From Xiphias gladius (taxonomy: Eukaryota; Chordata; Actinopteri; Istiophoriformes; Xiphiidae): a stretch of 64,000 nt of DNA. Location of the stretch: positions 24,322,056 to 24,386,055 of the forward strand of contig NC_053402.1 of assembly GCF_016859285.1 (NCBI RefSeq), read 5' to 3'. A program made the translations under genes and the position numbers. Positions within the stretch are counted from its first letter, which is position 1; each line of letters opens with the position of its first letter. Below are positions 35,304 to 48,400 of the stretch, one piece after another. The notes under the pieces are model-generated. The model searched no databases. It was given only the letters and a program-made list of their open reading frames with translations, and was not told the DNA's origin.

Positions 35304-38300
35304 TTGGGTGGCCTCTTACTAAATTTCCAAGTAAAATCAGTTTCATAGGAGGAGGTGATATTCCTGCTCTCCACAGTGTTTGTTTTCTCCACCTCCCAAT
35401 GCTACGAGCTCAAAGTAGCACAAGAGTTTGTCCAAAAATCACAGGCATTCTCGTGCCAATAAGAGAACATTTCCAGTTGAAGTTCTGCACTTTGTAGTTG
35501 TGGTTAATCCTTGAGTTTCAGTTCAAATGTTCACATCATTCTCTTTGGTTTCGAAGTGAAACCACAGCAGCCGGCAGAATATGGAACATTTCTTGAGAGC
35601 TCTGCATCTATGAGTCATGCTTGACGGCTCAGAGCGGCCACTTAGTTCCACCTTAGTTCCAGATCCACCCTATGAAACTCCTTCAGGGGATTTCCAACTT
35701 GTGGCGACTCATCACTTTTGACATCCACAGTTCTGTCAGTGCAGTGTGGACACTCCTTTCTCCTTTGGATGCAGTCCAACACTGAACGTAAGGTCTTCAC
35801 AGAGGTCTACGGATCTAAACCCTGACAGTGACTCATCTAAGGCTCCATGATGGAGGGATTTGGCGTTTTGCCGTTGCTGCTCTGACAGCCAAATGGAACG
35901 GTGACTCGACAAACGACTGCAGATCCAGTTACTGCCCTGAACTCCTCCACGCCATCCCTTATTTAAAAGAAGTGAGAAACCAAGAAGTTCCTCTTTTCAC
36001 AGCAGAGTTCAGTAGTGGTTACATCTGCTGAGGTTCCTTAGAGTTGATCCCTCAGTTTCACTTCAGTTCCTCTGGTGGTTGGGTAAAGAGTCAACCATTC
36101 CCTGTTTCATCACATAAGAAGGCTCTCGCTTCTCCAGTCCAGGTTTAAAACGTGCTAAACAAAGAAAGGGAAAACGTAATATGAGGTTAGACCAAATCAC
36201 ATCAATCAAAGCAGTTCATGTTTGATCGCTGTATGCGGCGTGTGCCTCTCCTTGCCTCCCTCCATGTTCTTCGAACAACAGCTGAGTCACTAAATATAAC
36301 TTCCTCATCCTGCTTTATCCACCCCCATCCCATAACTTAGCTGGGTTTGCTAGGAAGCAACAAAACCCCCCTGACAATCTAAAGATAATCTAAGTTATGG
36401 AAATCTAGCTAGGCTAGCTAACGTTGTGGCAGTTTTCCATGAAAACAGGAAAGGCTGCCTTTGATAGTAATTCGTGGGACCTCGCCAATTCGAGCAGAGA
36501 CGACCGCGAATTGCTGCGTTAAAGACTTTGAATTAACGATTCTTTGTATATTAGCAAAGGTAAACGTAGCGTGAGATACAATTATAGATCTCGTTGAGTC
36601 TTTCATCGGTCGCCCTTCAATTCGGCTTAAATGGAGTCATCCAAAAATGCACTCGTTTTATAAAATTATGTGATTGAGTATTTGGTTTCGGCCGCTTGGC
36701 CAGAGCTCGGCGGCGTGTGACGTACAGCAAACAAACACACGCCATTGTATTTCTATAAATGATCAGTTAAAGTATGTAGAGTCGATACCTACTGTTTGAG
36801 ACAAGGCCTTGGGGCATTTAACATTAGGTACGAGCCCTTGCCGACAGACGAGCTGATTTTTGACCAGATTTTGAACGCAGTTTGGCGTAAAAATTCCTCC
36901 GGCATCAGTCGGTACGGGTCAACACGGGGACACCCACAGCCCCACTGGTTCAACGGAACCGACGGCAAACCGACGTCGCTGATCGGCCGCTCACCTCGTC
37001 CGACACCGTTCTCTCAAACCTCGAGCGTCAGGTCAAATTTGCCACGAGAAGCTCTTCCTTTCTGCGGACACCGAGTGTCACTACGCTGCGGTTTAGTCGT
37101 AGTTACTCGCGAGGACGGGCGAATAACGTCTTAGGCTGCCGTGGCTTGTAACTCCGGGAGCCGAATGAAACAGCGGATTAAATAACATTTTCTTCACCAT
37201 AAGCGCCGGCGACTTCCACCGGAGCAACGAAGAAGCCGTAACAGCCCACAGAAACGTACATTTTTTGGTTTTTAGGCCGCGATCCGCTGTCGACACGCGA
37301 GAAAACGTTACAACTCCCAGATTTTTGTATCCAGTCTGGAGTGACTGGTCTCTGGGCCTGACCCCGGCCCCCGCCACTGACTTGCACTCAACACCCAAGA
37401 CGTCAGAAAACTTCTCACTCCCCCGGAGAAACTCCGAGGGAGCCTGTTTACACGAACCTACCGTGGTCATTTGGAATATTTTGCGCTCGTCCGGTGGCTC
37501 ATCTTGACAGATCCGCGGTGGACGTTGTTTTTGTCCCGGCGAGGTCCGCTGGATCGCCGCTCTGGTCGGAATGTCCCCGCCGACCACACCTGACTGTCTG
37601 CAGCTGATGACCCACTCTCATCATCTGATGCTGCATTCGAGTCATGTGGGAAAAACCTACACTCTGTGCAAGCGCTCCGTTCCAACTCGGTGTGTATTAC
37701 TAAACCCCCTAGTTTATACACTGACGTGCACAGTGAATTAACGGCGCCGCCTTTTGAGCTTTAACGAAAATTGCTGTGATTCTGTGTTCAATAAATTGAT
37801 TTGATATTCAGACTAGTGTGAAATGAGACTATCGGTAAAGACACACACCAAACACCGATGTCGCCATCCCATTTTCATTATTGCAACAGCAGCTGAATCC
37901 AGTAACCGGTCACAGTTAGGTGAAGTAATTTTTCCGGCCACAGCTTGTTCCACCCCTTCACAGAAAAAGCTTGGGCGAGTTGTAAAAATGGCCGTTACAG
38001 GTCAGTGAAAATGGTTTTTTGTTATAGAGAGAAGAGGAATAAAAACAGCCTCCTAGATTTCATGTAACCACAAAGTTATATATTTATCTATCCCCTGTTA
38101 TGCTGCGGACAATAACATCCACAGCTCGTTTGGAGCAGCCACCTCTTTCGACACGATTTTCACCCTATTACTATCATTAAAAAAAACAAACAAACATTAA
38201 AACCTAGGATGCCATGTTTTTTTTGGCCATAACACTAAAATCAAAAAATATGGAAATAATGTGCTTTTTTGTCAATTCAAGTAAAGATATGTGGGTTTGA

Positions 38301-39041
38301 ATAACCATTGGCCACGTTACTTGAGCGTGTAACGATGGACTCTCCAGTGGTTCCTACAGGGTTGAAGATGTGAAAGCACAAGGGTTGACGATATTCTACA
38401 TGTTTATGGGTGTAAACAAATCCCATGAAGACCAAAATGTGTAGACCATTTCCCAACAGATTGTGGCACTCAGCCCCAAGCCAACTGATCCCTACGGAAG
38501 ACACTAAATTTTTAAGAACGACTTACATAAATACAGCATATAGTTTGTTTTAAAAAGACTCCGTAATTTCATAAAAAAGCTTGCCACTGTAGTTTTGCTA
38601 ATGTTACTTAAACAGGAGGAACTAGTGTATTTGGTGAGGACTATTTTCAGTGGTAGTGGAATCCTCATTTGGTGTATTCAGTATTTGGGACAGCAGGATG
38701 GTGTGTTTGGAACTGACTCAAAATAAACTACAGTGTGTGTGTTCATAGTGATGGAGGGGACATGTCACCCAGCACAACAGTGTGGCTCACTGATGTGTTT
38801 TTAATATTTTTTGGACAACAATGTAGCTCTACGGCACAGAGAAATAAGATATATTAGGCTTTGGATACACACACACACACACAATATTTCTTAGCAGGAT
38901 ACATTCCTAGATGTTTTGGCTCTGCACATGGGATTTGTTGAAAATAAAAAATAAAAAATACAGAATATCTATCAGACTTATCCTTTAAGTTGGATGGACC
39001 ACAGCAACCAAATTTCACACAAATAAAATGTACAATTGCCT
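35304..39041. other. Region between rab35-like and srrm2, with CpG-rich block
   Basis: No coding gene recognised. About 36790-37620 is dense in CpG, like a promoter. CAGTAG|GTATCGAC on the minus strand near 36788 could be the donor of an untranslated first exon for the rab35-like gene, 1.4 kb upstream of its start codon. A CA microsatellite lies near 38866-38882. Confidence 0.35.
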
Positions 39042-39047
39042 TTTATT
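39042..39047 (-). terminator. srrm2: srrm2 polyadenylation signal
   Basis: AATAAA on the minus strand about 450 bp past the srrm2 stop codon. Confidence 0.5.
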
Positions 39048-39496
39048 ATTATTAACCATTTTCAACAAAGAAATCAACCACGTTTCAGTTCCTGCTCACA
39101 TTAAATGGAAATCGCATATCTGTTACATGATAATAACCAAAATACTGACAGCTCATATCTACAGGTAGAACGCAATGAACGGTACAAGTACAGAGGAACA
39201 TTGTAAAGAGTTACAGTTTACTTAGCTGTGTTTGTGTGTGTCAATGTGTACATTTCTTATTCAGCTCATAAAAATAAATGTACAAGCCAGCCTTGGGTCA
39301 TCGCTGCTTAAAAAAAACAAACACATTGCTGATTACTGTGTGGTGGCTCAGAACCAAAACGAGTCCCCTGACCTTCACAGATGTGTATCTACTGACCGCT
39401 GGCTGTCAAGTCCATGTTTTAGCCCAGTTCAAACCAGCTGGAGGTGAACAGAGAAACAACACAGAAGAAGTAGTGAGGTGTCTCTGAGCTGTCAGC

Positions 39497-42400
39497 TCAC
39501 TTCCTTCGTCTGCTGGTTGATGAGCGGCTTGGTGACTGCCTGCTGCCACTCCTACCAGGGGTCAAAAAAAAAAAAAACAAATAAATCATCTCTCACTGGT
39601 GCTGACCTGAACTGTGTTGCTTTACAAAGGCAACTGGACTTGCTTGAGGTCCTTGAAGATGTTTCACCTCTCATACGAAAGGCTTCTTCAGTTTTAACTA
39701 GCTGATGAGAGGTGAAACATCTTCAAGGACCTCAAGCAAGCCCGGTTGCCTTCATATTAAAAACTATTTATATAGAGCTTTTCCACAAACAATGTAGGTT
39801 TAAAATTAATTTCGAATTAAAGTATCCCAACGCTATTAGATATATGTAAAAACAAAGCAGTTCAAGTCACTTAACTGACTTTGCATGTTACATCTGGGTA
39901 TTCATGTAAAATTTTAAAAGTATGCAACCTCAGTATGTTCTTGTACATGCACACAAGTATCTTCTTAATAGGACAGAAAGAAGACATACAACAAACATAG
40001 CCAGTCATGCAAGAGTACAGTATGTACATCACTCAGGTGGATGAGACAAAATAGTTTTAAAAATGAGGAGGTAAGTTAAATTATAGTATTTATACGTTTT
40101 TGCTTTCTACAGTGCTTAGATTTACCTTTGTCCTCAAACAATATGACAAGAATCAGAGCCATATTATTGTTGTTTGGCTGCCCGTCATATTGTGCATGTG
40201 AACACACTAACATGTTTGCTTAGCCAGGCACCACTTATCACATATTTGACAGCACCATTTGCACTGTTGGGTTTTTAGTTTAAGCTTCTATCGCATTCCT
40301 TACATTGTAATTGCCTCTCAGGGGGTACAGACCTGTGGCTGGGCGAGGACGGCGCTGCTCTCATGTATCTTGGAGGAGAATAACTGAGTGAGCGAGAATC
40401 TCTCAGCGAATCAGCCGGCACCCTCTGAGGCCTGTCAGGGCTGAGAGGAAAACACAAGTGTCAATCAAAGTTTCAAAACTACCTGATGTTAGAGTTCTTC
40501 CTCACTGCTTTTTCCTATTTGCTGCTGCTGATTCACAGCCAATTGATACAGCTTAACCCAGTGATATAATACTGGTTTGTTGTACACAACATGAGGACTT
40601 CCAATTTAAAATGCAAAAATGAAGTCCATTTTAAATCTTTGGCATCCAGTCATATTTAACTTGATGTTACATTATTCAAAAAGGAAGAAGAACTCACTGC
40701 AATTTAGACTGGTTAGTAAAGCCCAACTGATACTTATTTTTTTAAGGATGATAATATTTGAGTTCAAAAAAATCAATTATAATCAGCTGATAATAAACTT
40801 TTAACTAACACTTTTCATAAGAATCTCTTAAATTTAAAGAATTGTGACCAATATTTGTATTGAGTGGTATATTTTTTAAAATCAAATAACTGTTCCACAA
40901 ACCACCAAAAAACAATGTCATTGTTGTGGTTACATCTGGGACTGATCTATTTTGAATCATGTGTTTCCTGTTCCCACATTCATTTGATGAAATCATCTTT
41001 CCTCTCTTTTTTTTCTTTTACATAATGATGTAATCAATATCATTTGTCTTTTTGAAGTCAGCAAAAGAGCTGACTTCAAAAATTTGTCATCACATCATTA
41101 TACATAAAAGTGAAAGTGTTCTGCAAACTGCAGTGTTTTTTCTTCTCCTCTTACCTCTTGGTCTTTGTTTCCTTTTCATTGTCAGATGAGGAGGCTGATG
41201 AAGGACTGCTTTGAGCTTTGGTTGTCTTCCTGTATAATAATAATAATTAAAAAAAAAACATAAGAGGGTAATTGTTAATAACTTGTGTGTAGTTAATAAT
41301 TAATATTTAAAACAATTGTTTTCTTATTATTTGATCATAAAAAACTGAAAAAAATGCCCAAAAAAATTGCCTCATTCCCTGTATGCTGCTTACCCCTTTC
41401 CTTGCTCCACCTCAGAATCAGAACTATCTGAAGAGGACGAAGAAGATGAGGAAGAAGAGGAGGAGGAAGAGGACGAAGAGGAGCTGGAGCTGCTGCTCCT
41501 GTTGGCTTCCTTGTTAACTTCCCTGTTTGCTTTTGCCTCCTTGCCGTTTACAGTGCTCTCATTTCTGACTGTTTGGTCTGTCGGTTGAGGGGCCGCTGGT
41601 GGTGACTGTTTTCTGCTTGGACCTCGTGACGTCTGTTTGTTGTCAGGTTGGCTGCCAGCCGGAGACCTTCTGGAGGTCACATCAGAGCGCCTGGAGTCTG
41701 ACTGGGAGCCTCTTCTACCTGAGGATGGAGCATGGGATGAGTCTCTAGAAGGGCCCTGTGAAGAAGAAGAGCGATTTTTCTGCTCTCTGTCCTCTTTCTT
41801 CTCGTCCTCTCGATCTCTTCTCCTGTCTTTCTCCACAAAGGTTTTTGTCTCTTTCCTTTCTCGCGGTGGTGAGGGTGAAGATGAAGAGGAAGAGGAGGAG
41901 CTGGAGGAAGATGACGAGGAGGAAGACCTGCCAGAGTGGGTTATATCTTTTGGGTGCAGATGCTCCTTTTCCCTTTGTCTCTCTTGTTCTACCTCCCTCT
42001 GCCTGGTCCTCTCAATTTCCCTTTCTCTCCCTCTTTCTCGGGAGAGCGAGCGACTGCTCCTCCTTCGCCGCTGTGGAGAGGGAGAGCGACGGGACCTGGA
42101 AGACAAAAATATTAAAAACAGTTGATTTAAAATTCAACTCTTAAAAATTTGCTCCATAGTGGCAACACCGTAAATGATGATGCTGAGTCGACATCAAAGA
42201 ATTAATCTATTATTTACAATACATTAAATATTAATTGTTTATCTTGCCCATCTGTCTAACCAAGTACATACAGCATGTATCACTAAATGCTTTGTCTTAT
42301 CCAGAAATTAATAAAATACATTTTTTAATTTCTAAAAAAGAAAAAAAAAAAATTTCGATCTGAAATGATTCATTTGATTTTTTTGAAAACATGACGGCCC

Positions 42401-45400
42401 TAATTTATATTGAAACATAGTTTTGTACTTATTCTGGTACAAAGCTTCATAAAATAGTCAATAAATGTGAGTGACATTTGTGCTGTTTATTGATTTCTTT
42501 GCACTAAAGGCCTAAAAATTTGTTACTACTCCTATGTTTTATTTGGGGCTCCCGACATGTTAAAGTTGTATAGTAAACTTGAACATGTGGAAGATTTCAC
42601 AAAATCACCCACTGATTTTTCTTTGAAGAGTAATGGATGAATACTGGGTAAGTGGTAGTAAATTGACTTCAGTGTAAACTGTGAGTCAAACCCATTTATA
42701 CCTGCTTAGATATGGCACTCTTAAGGTTTGCAAGGGGTAAAGAAAGCAAAGACCCAGCATATGTACATGCAGGTTCTTGTCTTACCTGCTGGGGGGGCTT
42801 CGCCTCCTCGGGCTTCTAGACCTGGACCTGCTGCGCCTCCTTGGACTTCTGGATCTACTCCTTCTGGCAGCCCGCTCACGTTCTCTGTCTCTCTCTCTCT
42901 CTCTCTCTCTATCCCTCTCCTTCTCTCTGTCCCTCTGCCTCTCTCTATCCCTGTCTGACCAGGCCGGTGGAGGAGGAGACGCTCTCCGGGATCGGGACGG
43001 GGGCTCCTTATACTGCCTTGGTGGAGTGCGACGGGCTGGTGAGGTGGTGGTGGTGGTCTTTTGGGGCGGAGAGCGTGACCTCCTGGCTGAGGGGCTAGAT
43101 CTTGCAGGCCTCCTTGCTGCGTCCCTGTCCCTCCCTCTTTCCCCAACTTTCGCCTCCAACCTTGTTTTCTCTGTTTCGGCCTCAGACGGGTGGTACCTGT
43201 TGCTGCCTTTGCTGTTGTCCACTCTGTTGGGCGGGGAAGGAGGTGGACTGGGGCTATCCATCTGTGTGGGGCTGTATCGCTCCTGACCCTTAGGTCGGGG
43301 CGGATAGTTCTCTGAAGGAGCTCTGTAAGGAGGTCTTTCCCTCTCAGGTTTTTCTCCTCCATCTTCTCTATCCTTTTGGGATCGTCTGGATCCGTCGCCC
43401 TCAGAAGCAGAGGCAGAGCTTTCCTTTCTACCATTGGCTACATACCTTTGAACTGCAGCTCCAATGGCAGCTGGTGCACTTTTCATGGGGCTAACCTTTT
43501 CCCTTCCTACTGACCCAGCTTTCTTCACCTTGCCCTCGTCTTCAGAGGATGAGGATGAAGAGGAAGATGAAGATGAAGATGAGGATGAGGAGCTATCACT
43601 GTCACTATCACTGCTGCTACTGCTACTGCTGCTACCACTACTGCTACTGCTGCTGCTGCTGCTGCTCTCTTTCCTTTTCTCAGCCTGTTTTGCCTTCTCA
43701 TCACTTTTCTCCTTTCTTAGAGGGCTTCTCGTCTTCTCCTGCCTGTCATTCATTTCTGGTCTTTCGCTTGTGCCTTTCTCCGCAGGTCTCGATCCATCTC
43801 GTCTACTTTCTGCAGACAATCTGACAACATCATCCCTCTTTCTGCCGCCTTCTTGACCTCGTTCTCTGTCTTGTTCCCCCTGCCTGTTCAGATGCCTGTC
43901 CCTCTCCTTAGTACTCTCCCTGTCTTTTTCTCTTCTCCTCTCATTCTCCCTCTCTCTTTGACGTCCATTGGTGACAGGTGAGCGAGAGGTGGGTGACAGG
44001 GAATCCTTTCTCCTGTCATTTTTCTGTTGGCGAGGAGATGCCTCCCTCTCCTGTTTTTTCCCAGTGTCTTTCCTGTTGTCCCTTTCATTTGGCGTCCTTG
44101 AGTGTAGATCTCTCTCAGTTCTGCGCTCTCTCTCTCCACTCCTCTCCCCCGTTGCTCTCTCCTTTTCAGGAGGAGTAGAGGGGGATGAGGAGTCGTGTCT
44201 TGTCTTTTTGTCCTGTTTATTCCTGTCTTTTTCCCGCTCGGTGTCTCTGCTCCTTTCCCTCCTGGTCTCCTGTTTAGGTGGACGAGGAGGAGGAGATGGG
44301 GATGTGGAGGAGTCATGTCTGATCCTCTGAGGAATGCTCTCCTTTCCTTTGTCCCTCTTTTCTCTGCTCCTGGAGCGCCTCCCTCTCTCCACGTCTCTGC
44401 TCCTGGAGCGCCTCCCTCTCTCCACGTCTCTGCTCCTGGAGCGCCTCCCCCTCTCCACCTCTCTGCTCCTTGAACGCCTCCCTCTCTCCACGTCTCTGCT
44501 CCTGGAACGCCTCCCTCTCTCCACGTCTCTGCTCCTGGAGCGCCTCCCTCTCTCCACCTCTCTGCTCCTGGAGCGCCTCCCTCTCTCCACCTCTCTGCTC
44601 CTTGAACGTCTCCCTCTCTCCACATCTCTGCTTCTTGAGCATCTCCCTCTCTCCCTCTCGTTTTCTCTGCTCCTTGAGCGCCTCCCTTTCTCCCTCTCTG
44701 TTTCCCTACTCCTTGAACATCTCCCTCTCTCTACGTCTCTACTTCTGGAGCATCTCCCTTTCTCCCTCTCATTTTCTCTGCTCCTTGATCGCTTTCCTTT
44801 GTCCATCTCTCTGCTTCTGGAGCGTCTTACTCTCTCCTTTTCTTTGCTTGTTGAACGCCTCCCTTTCTCCCTTTCGTTTTCTATGCTCCTTGAACGCCTC
44901 CTTTTCTGCATCTCTCTGCTTCTTGAGTGCCTTCCTTTCTCGCCGTCCTTCTGTTCACTTCTGGATCTCCTCCCTTTCTCCGTCTGCCAGCTTTTTTCTG
45001 TCTGTGGCAGTGGAGAAGGTGATGAGGAGTCATGTCTCCTCTTGGTGGCGATCTTCTCCATCTCACTCGGTCGCTCTTTTTCTCTGTCAAGATTGGACCT
45101 CTTCTAGATGGCAGAGAAAAGATTAGCCAGTGTAAATTTCTACAAAATTTTATGTTCACAGAGTAAAAGGGTAAGAGCAAAATACCAACACGCCGAGATA
45201 AACCAGTTCAAACTTAGTTTTGGATACTTTTAGCAAAAGAAAAATATCCAATTGAAAGTTTCTGACTGTTATTACCATTTCACCTCCCTGACGATGTGGG
45301 CTGTGCTCCTCATAGCCTCGTCTCCTCCTATCTGGCGATCTCTCCCTTCTTCCATCATCAGCTTTTCTTGCTGTTTGGTCTAGTTGACGTGACCTCATTG

Positions 45401-48400
45401 GAGCTGGAGACTGGCTGTTAATATCAGAGGGAGAGAAAAAAAAAGAAAAAAGAAAAATTAAATACTGAGAGCTCCCTGTCTGGAAAATGGATTTTGATTA
45501 GGATTAGCTCCATACAATTCTATAAAAGGTTCAGTATGATTCCAATTAATTAGTATGTACAAAGTTTCGTCCAAAAATGTCTACAGACAAAAGTGGTTTT
45601 GGTTGTTTCAAATGGCCACTTTCAAATGGGGGGAAAAAAAGCTTGCTTTCACAGAGACAGGCAAAACACAATTACTTGTACAAATGGGGACTGACCAACG
45701 CTACTGGCGTAATGTCAGAACTTGGTCTACATGTTCTGGAGAACGGGAAGAAAATGACTGCCCTGCTGTGCCGTTACTAATGTTACTAACATCTCCTGCA
45801 GTGAACACTTTTTGTTTTGTAATGCTAGTACCAGAGAAAGCATTCATTATACACAACTCTGCAGAGCTAAAAGTCTTGTGAAATCAAACAGGCTGTGGAT
45901 CAAATTATTTTGTTTGCCATTAAAAAGTGTTGCACTTTGCCCTTGCAGCACAGTTTTACCCTTTTTTTTTTACCACCATACAAAAATAAATTTTTAGAAG
46001 CTGTGAATCAATTCATCGTTGCAGAATGTCTTCGTTGAATTTTAAATTCCTGGTCAAAATTGTTAATTTCATGTGGAATTCAAAGTAAAATACACCTGTT
46101 TTCTGGAGATCATGTTATACTTGGGCCCAGGTATTTTTGAATAATCATTCATTAAACATTATTTCATAAAACATACTGCACCAAGGTACAGACCTGAAGT
46201 GCCAACTGAGTTCGGTTCACCTCTACAGTAGTACTTCTTTTATCTCATACCTGTGAGCAGAGCTGAAGGAGACACTCCTGCGTCGCACTGCCTTCGCTTT
46301 TGGAGGACTAACACTTTCGCTTTTTTTTCTATTCTTCTTTGACACCTTCTGTTTCTCATCTGAGGAACTTTGAGTGGGTGAGAGATCAGGGGTGAAGAAT
46401 GTTTACACATGAGGCTTCACATAAACCAATGCATTCAGCAACTATGACCCAAAATTAGAAATATACAACAAAAATAACAGTTTTGGAGCTATAGTTGTCA
46501 GACTAAAAAACCAAAACTCAGTCCACTTTCAAAAACATATCGTATTTAAAGTAGGACCTTCGCCAGGATTGGAAAAAAGCAATGATTCTGTAGTTTCTTA
46601 TGAGGCATAAGAGATATGATAAACAGTCTGATTTAAATACACTTACCTATCTTCTTCTTCGGCCTCGTCAGATGCCTCACTGAAAGACACATTTTCCAGT
46701 TAACAAACACTGTCAACATAAAATCACTAGTTGAAACATTAAAAAAAAAAAAAAAGAATGTGGTAGAGGAATACCGTTTCTTTTTCTTCTTTCTGGATTT
46801 CTTCTTCTCTCTGTGAGGAGATGGGGAGGGACTCTCTGAGCTGCAGGGAGGGAACAAAAAACTCTCAGACCCACTTTTCATAGTGAGTACATCTTCTGTT
46901 CTTATCAAGTTCATTTTCTCACCTGTCCCTGTTCTTGTTTTTCTTTTTCTTCTTCCGACTGCGCTTCTTAGGAGGAGAATCTGAATCGTCTGAATCTTCC
47001 ACCAACCTGAGAGAGCAAGGATAACAGACTTCGAGTCAGGGACAGAACTGATGCTGGGTTATGGGTGATGAGTGTAGGTATTACACTGTAGTGAGTGACC
47101 ACACAGGTGGTGTTATTTTAGCCCATTAGCTACAAACTGGTAAACTTTAAAATGCTTTTTCCGGCCATCTTCCAAAATAGAACTGTGGTTTTGTGATTGA
47201 CAAAGAACACAACAAGTATTACAATGTCTTAAAAAGGCAGGTGTGCCTAAGGCTTTGTTCAGACTGCAGGCAGATCTGATTTGTTTTCCAAATCAAATCT
47301 TTAGGACCAACTGTCACATTGTTATTTTTAAGTAATCAGATCAGACTTGTGCGCGATCTGATCACTTTCAGACATGTTCCATCAATAGTTAATACACCAG
47401 TTGCTGTTTTCACGTAAGCCTGTAGCCCATTCTATCTTTTACCGAGCCTGATAAAGCACTGTGCGGAACAGGCTGCTCTACTCTATGTTACAAAAAGATT
47501 CTGGATCATATATTTTTATGGGCAGAGTATGCTGTCACTTCTGCCAACACTTGTGGTTTATTTTTCCTAACTACATGTTCATCTTGCAGTTACCCATACA
47601 TCCAGCTGTACAGTACATGCTGTGAGCAAAGTTCCTTTACAATGTCTATTAAACGTTCCCCAATCCTTTTTTTTAAGCATTTTTTAACAGGAGGGAAAGG
47701 AAAAAGAAAAAAAAAAAAAGAAAATCAGTGAAAAAATTATGATGAAATTAAAAGTATTTTTAGTCACACTGTCCAGCTCTGTTACTTTGCTAGATTGAAA
47801 TACAAAAGAAGAAATTAATTTGATATGTACAACAACATTGTGGATGCGTTATGTGCTTTTCCTACTCACGTGTATTTCTGCTGCTGCAGCTTCTCCCTCT
47901 CCAGGCGTTCCTGTTCTCTCTTCTCCTTCTCTCTTTCCTTGCGGTCGGCATGGAAAGAGGATCCATCCACGTAATCGCTGGCAATACCAAATGCAGCACG
48001 AAGACGGTCATTCTTCTGCTGGTTGGCCGCAGCCAGGGCATGAGTCTCTGTCACCCTGAGAGAAAACAAACCAAACGGCTTTCTTTTATCAACATTGTCC
48101 AATATAAACCAATGATATACTCTTAGTATTTAATTAAAAGGACTGACGAAGTATTACAGTGCAGCATGATAGCTGACTGGAGTATTGCTGTCAGTCTGTC
48201 TCATTTTGAGGTATTCTCCACATTACCTAATCACCGCAGCCTTTAATTTGAAGAAAAACATTTTTTAAAATGGAGCCACATAAAATTCAGGTGGTTTGAT
48301 TGTGTTTTACTCACGTTGGTCTCTCAGTGGTGGCAGGGGCCGGCTCCTGCTTTTCCTGCAGCATCATGCGGAAACTGTGCACCTTTTCCTCAATCTCCTC

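Noticed and set aside
41637-45107. Large plus-strand open frames rich in Leu and Ser opposite srrm2
   Set aside because: They are antisense readings of the RS and poly-serine repeats, with no start, splice or domain evidence.
47641-47730. Possible extra srrm2 exon between 47.0 and 47.87 kb
   Set aside because: The sequence is A-rich and low-complexity, and the flanking exons join in phase without it.
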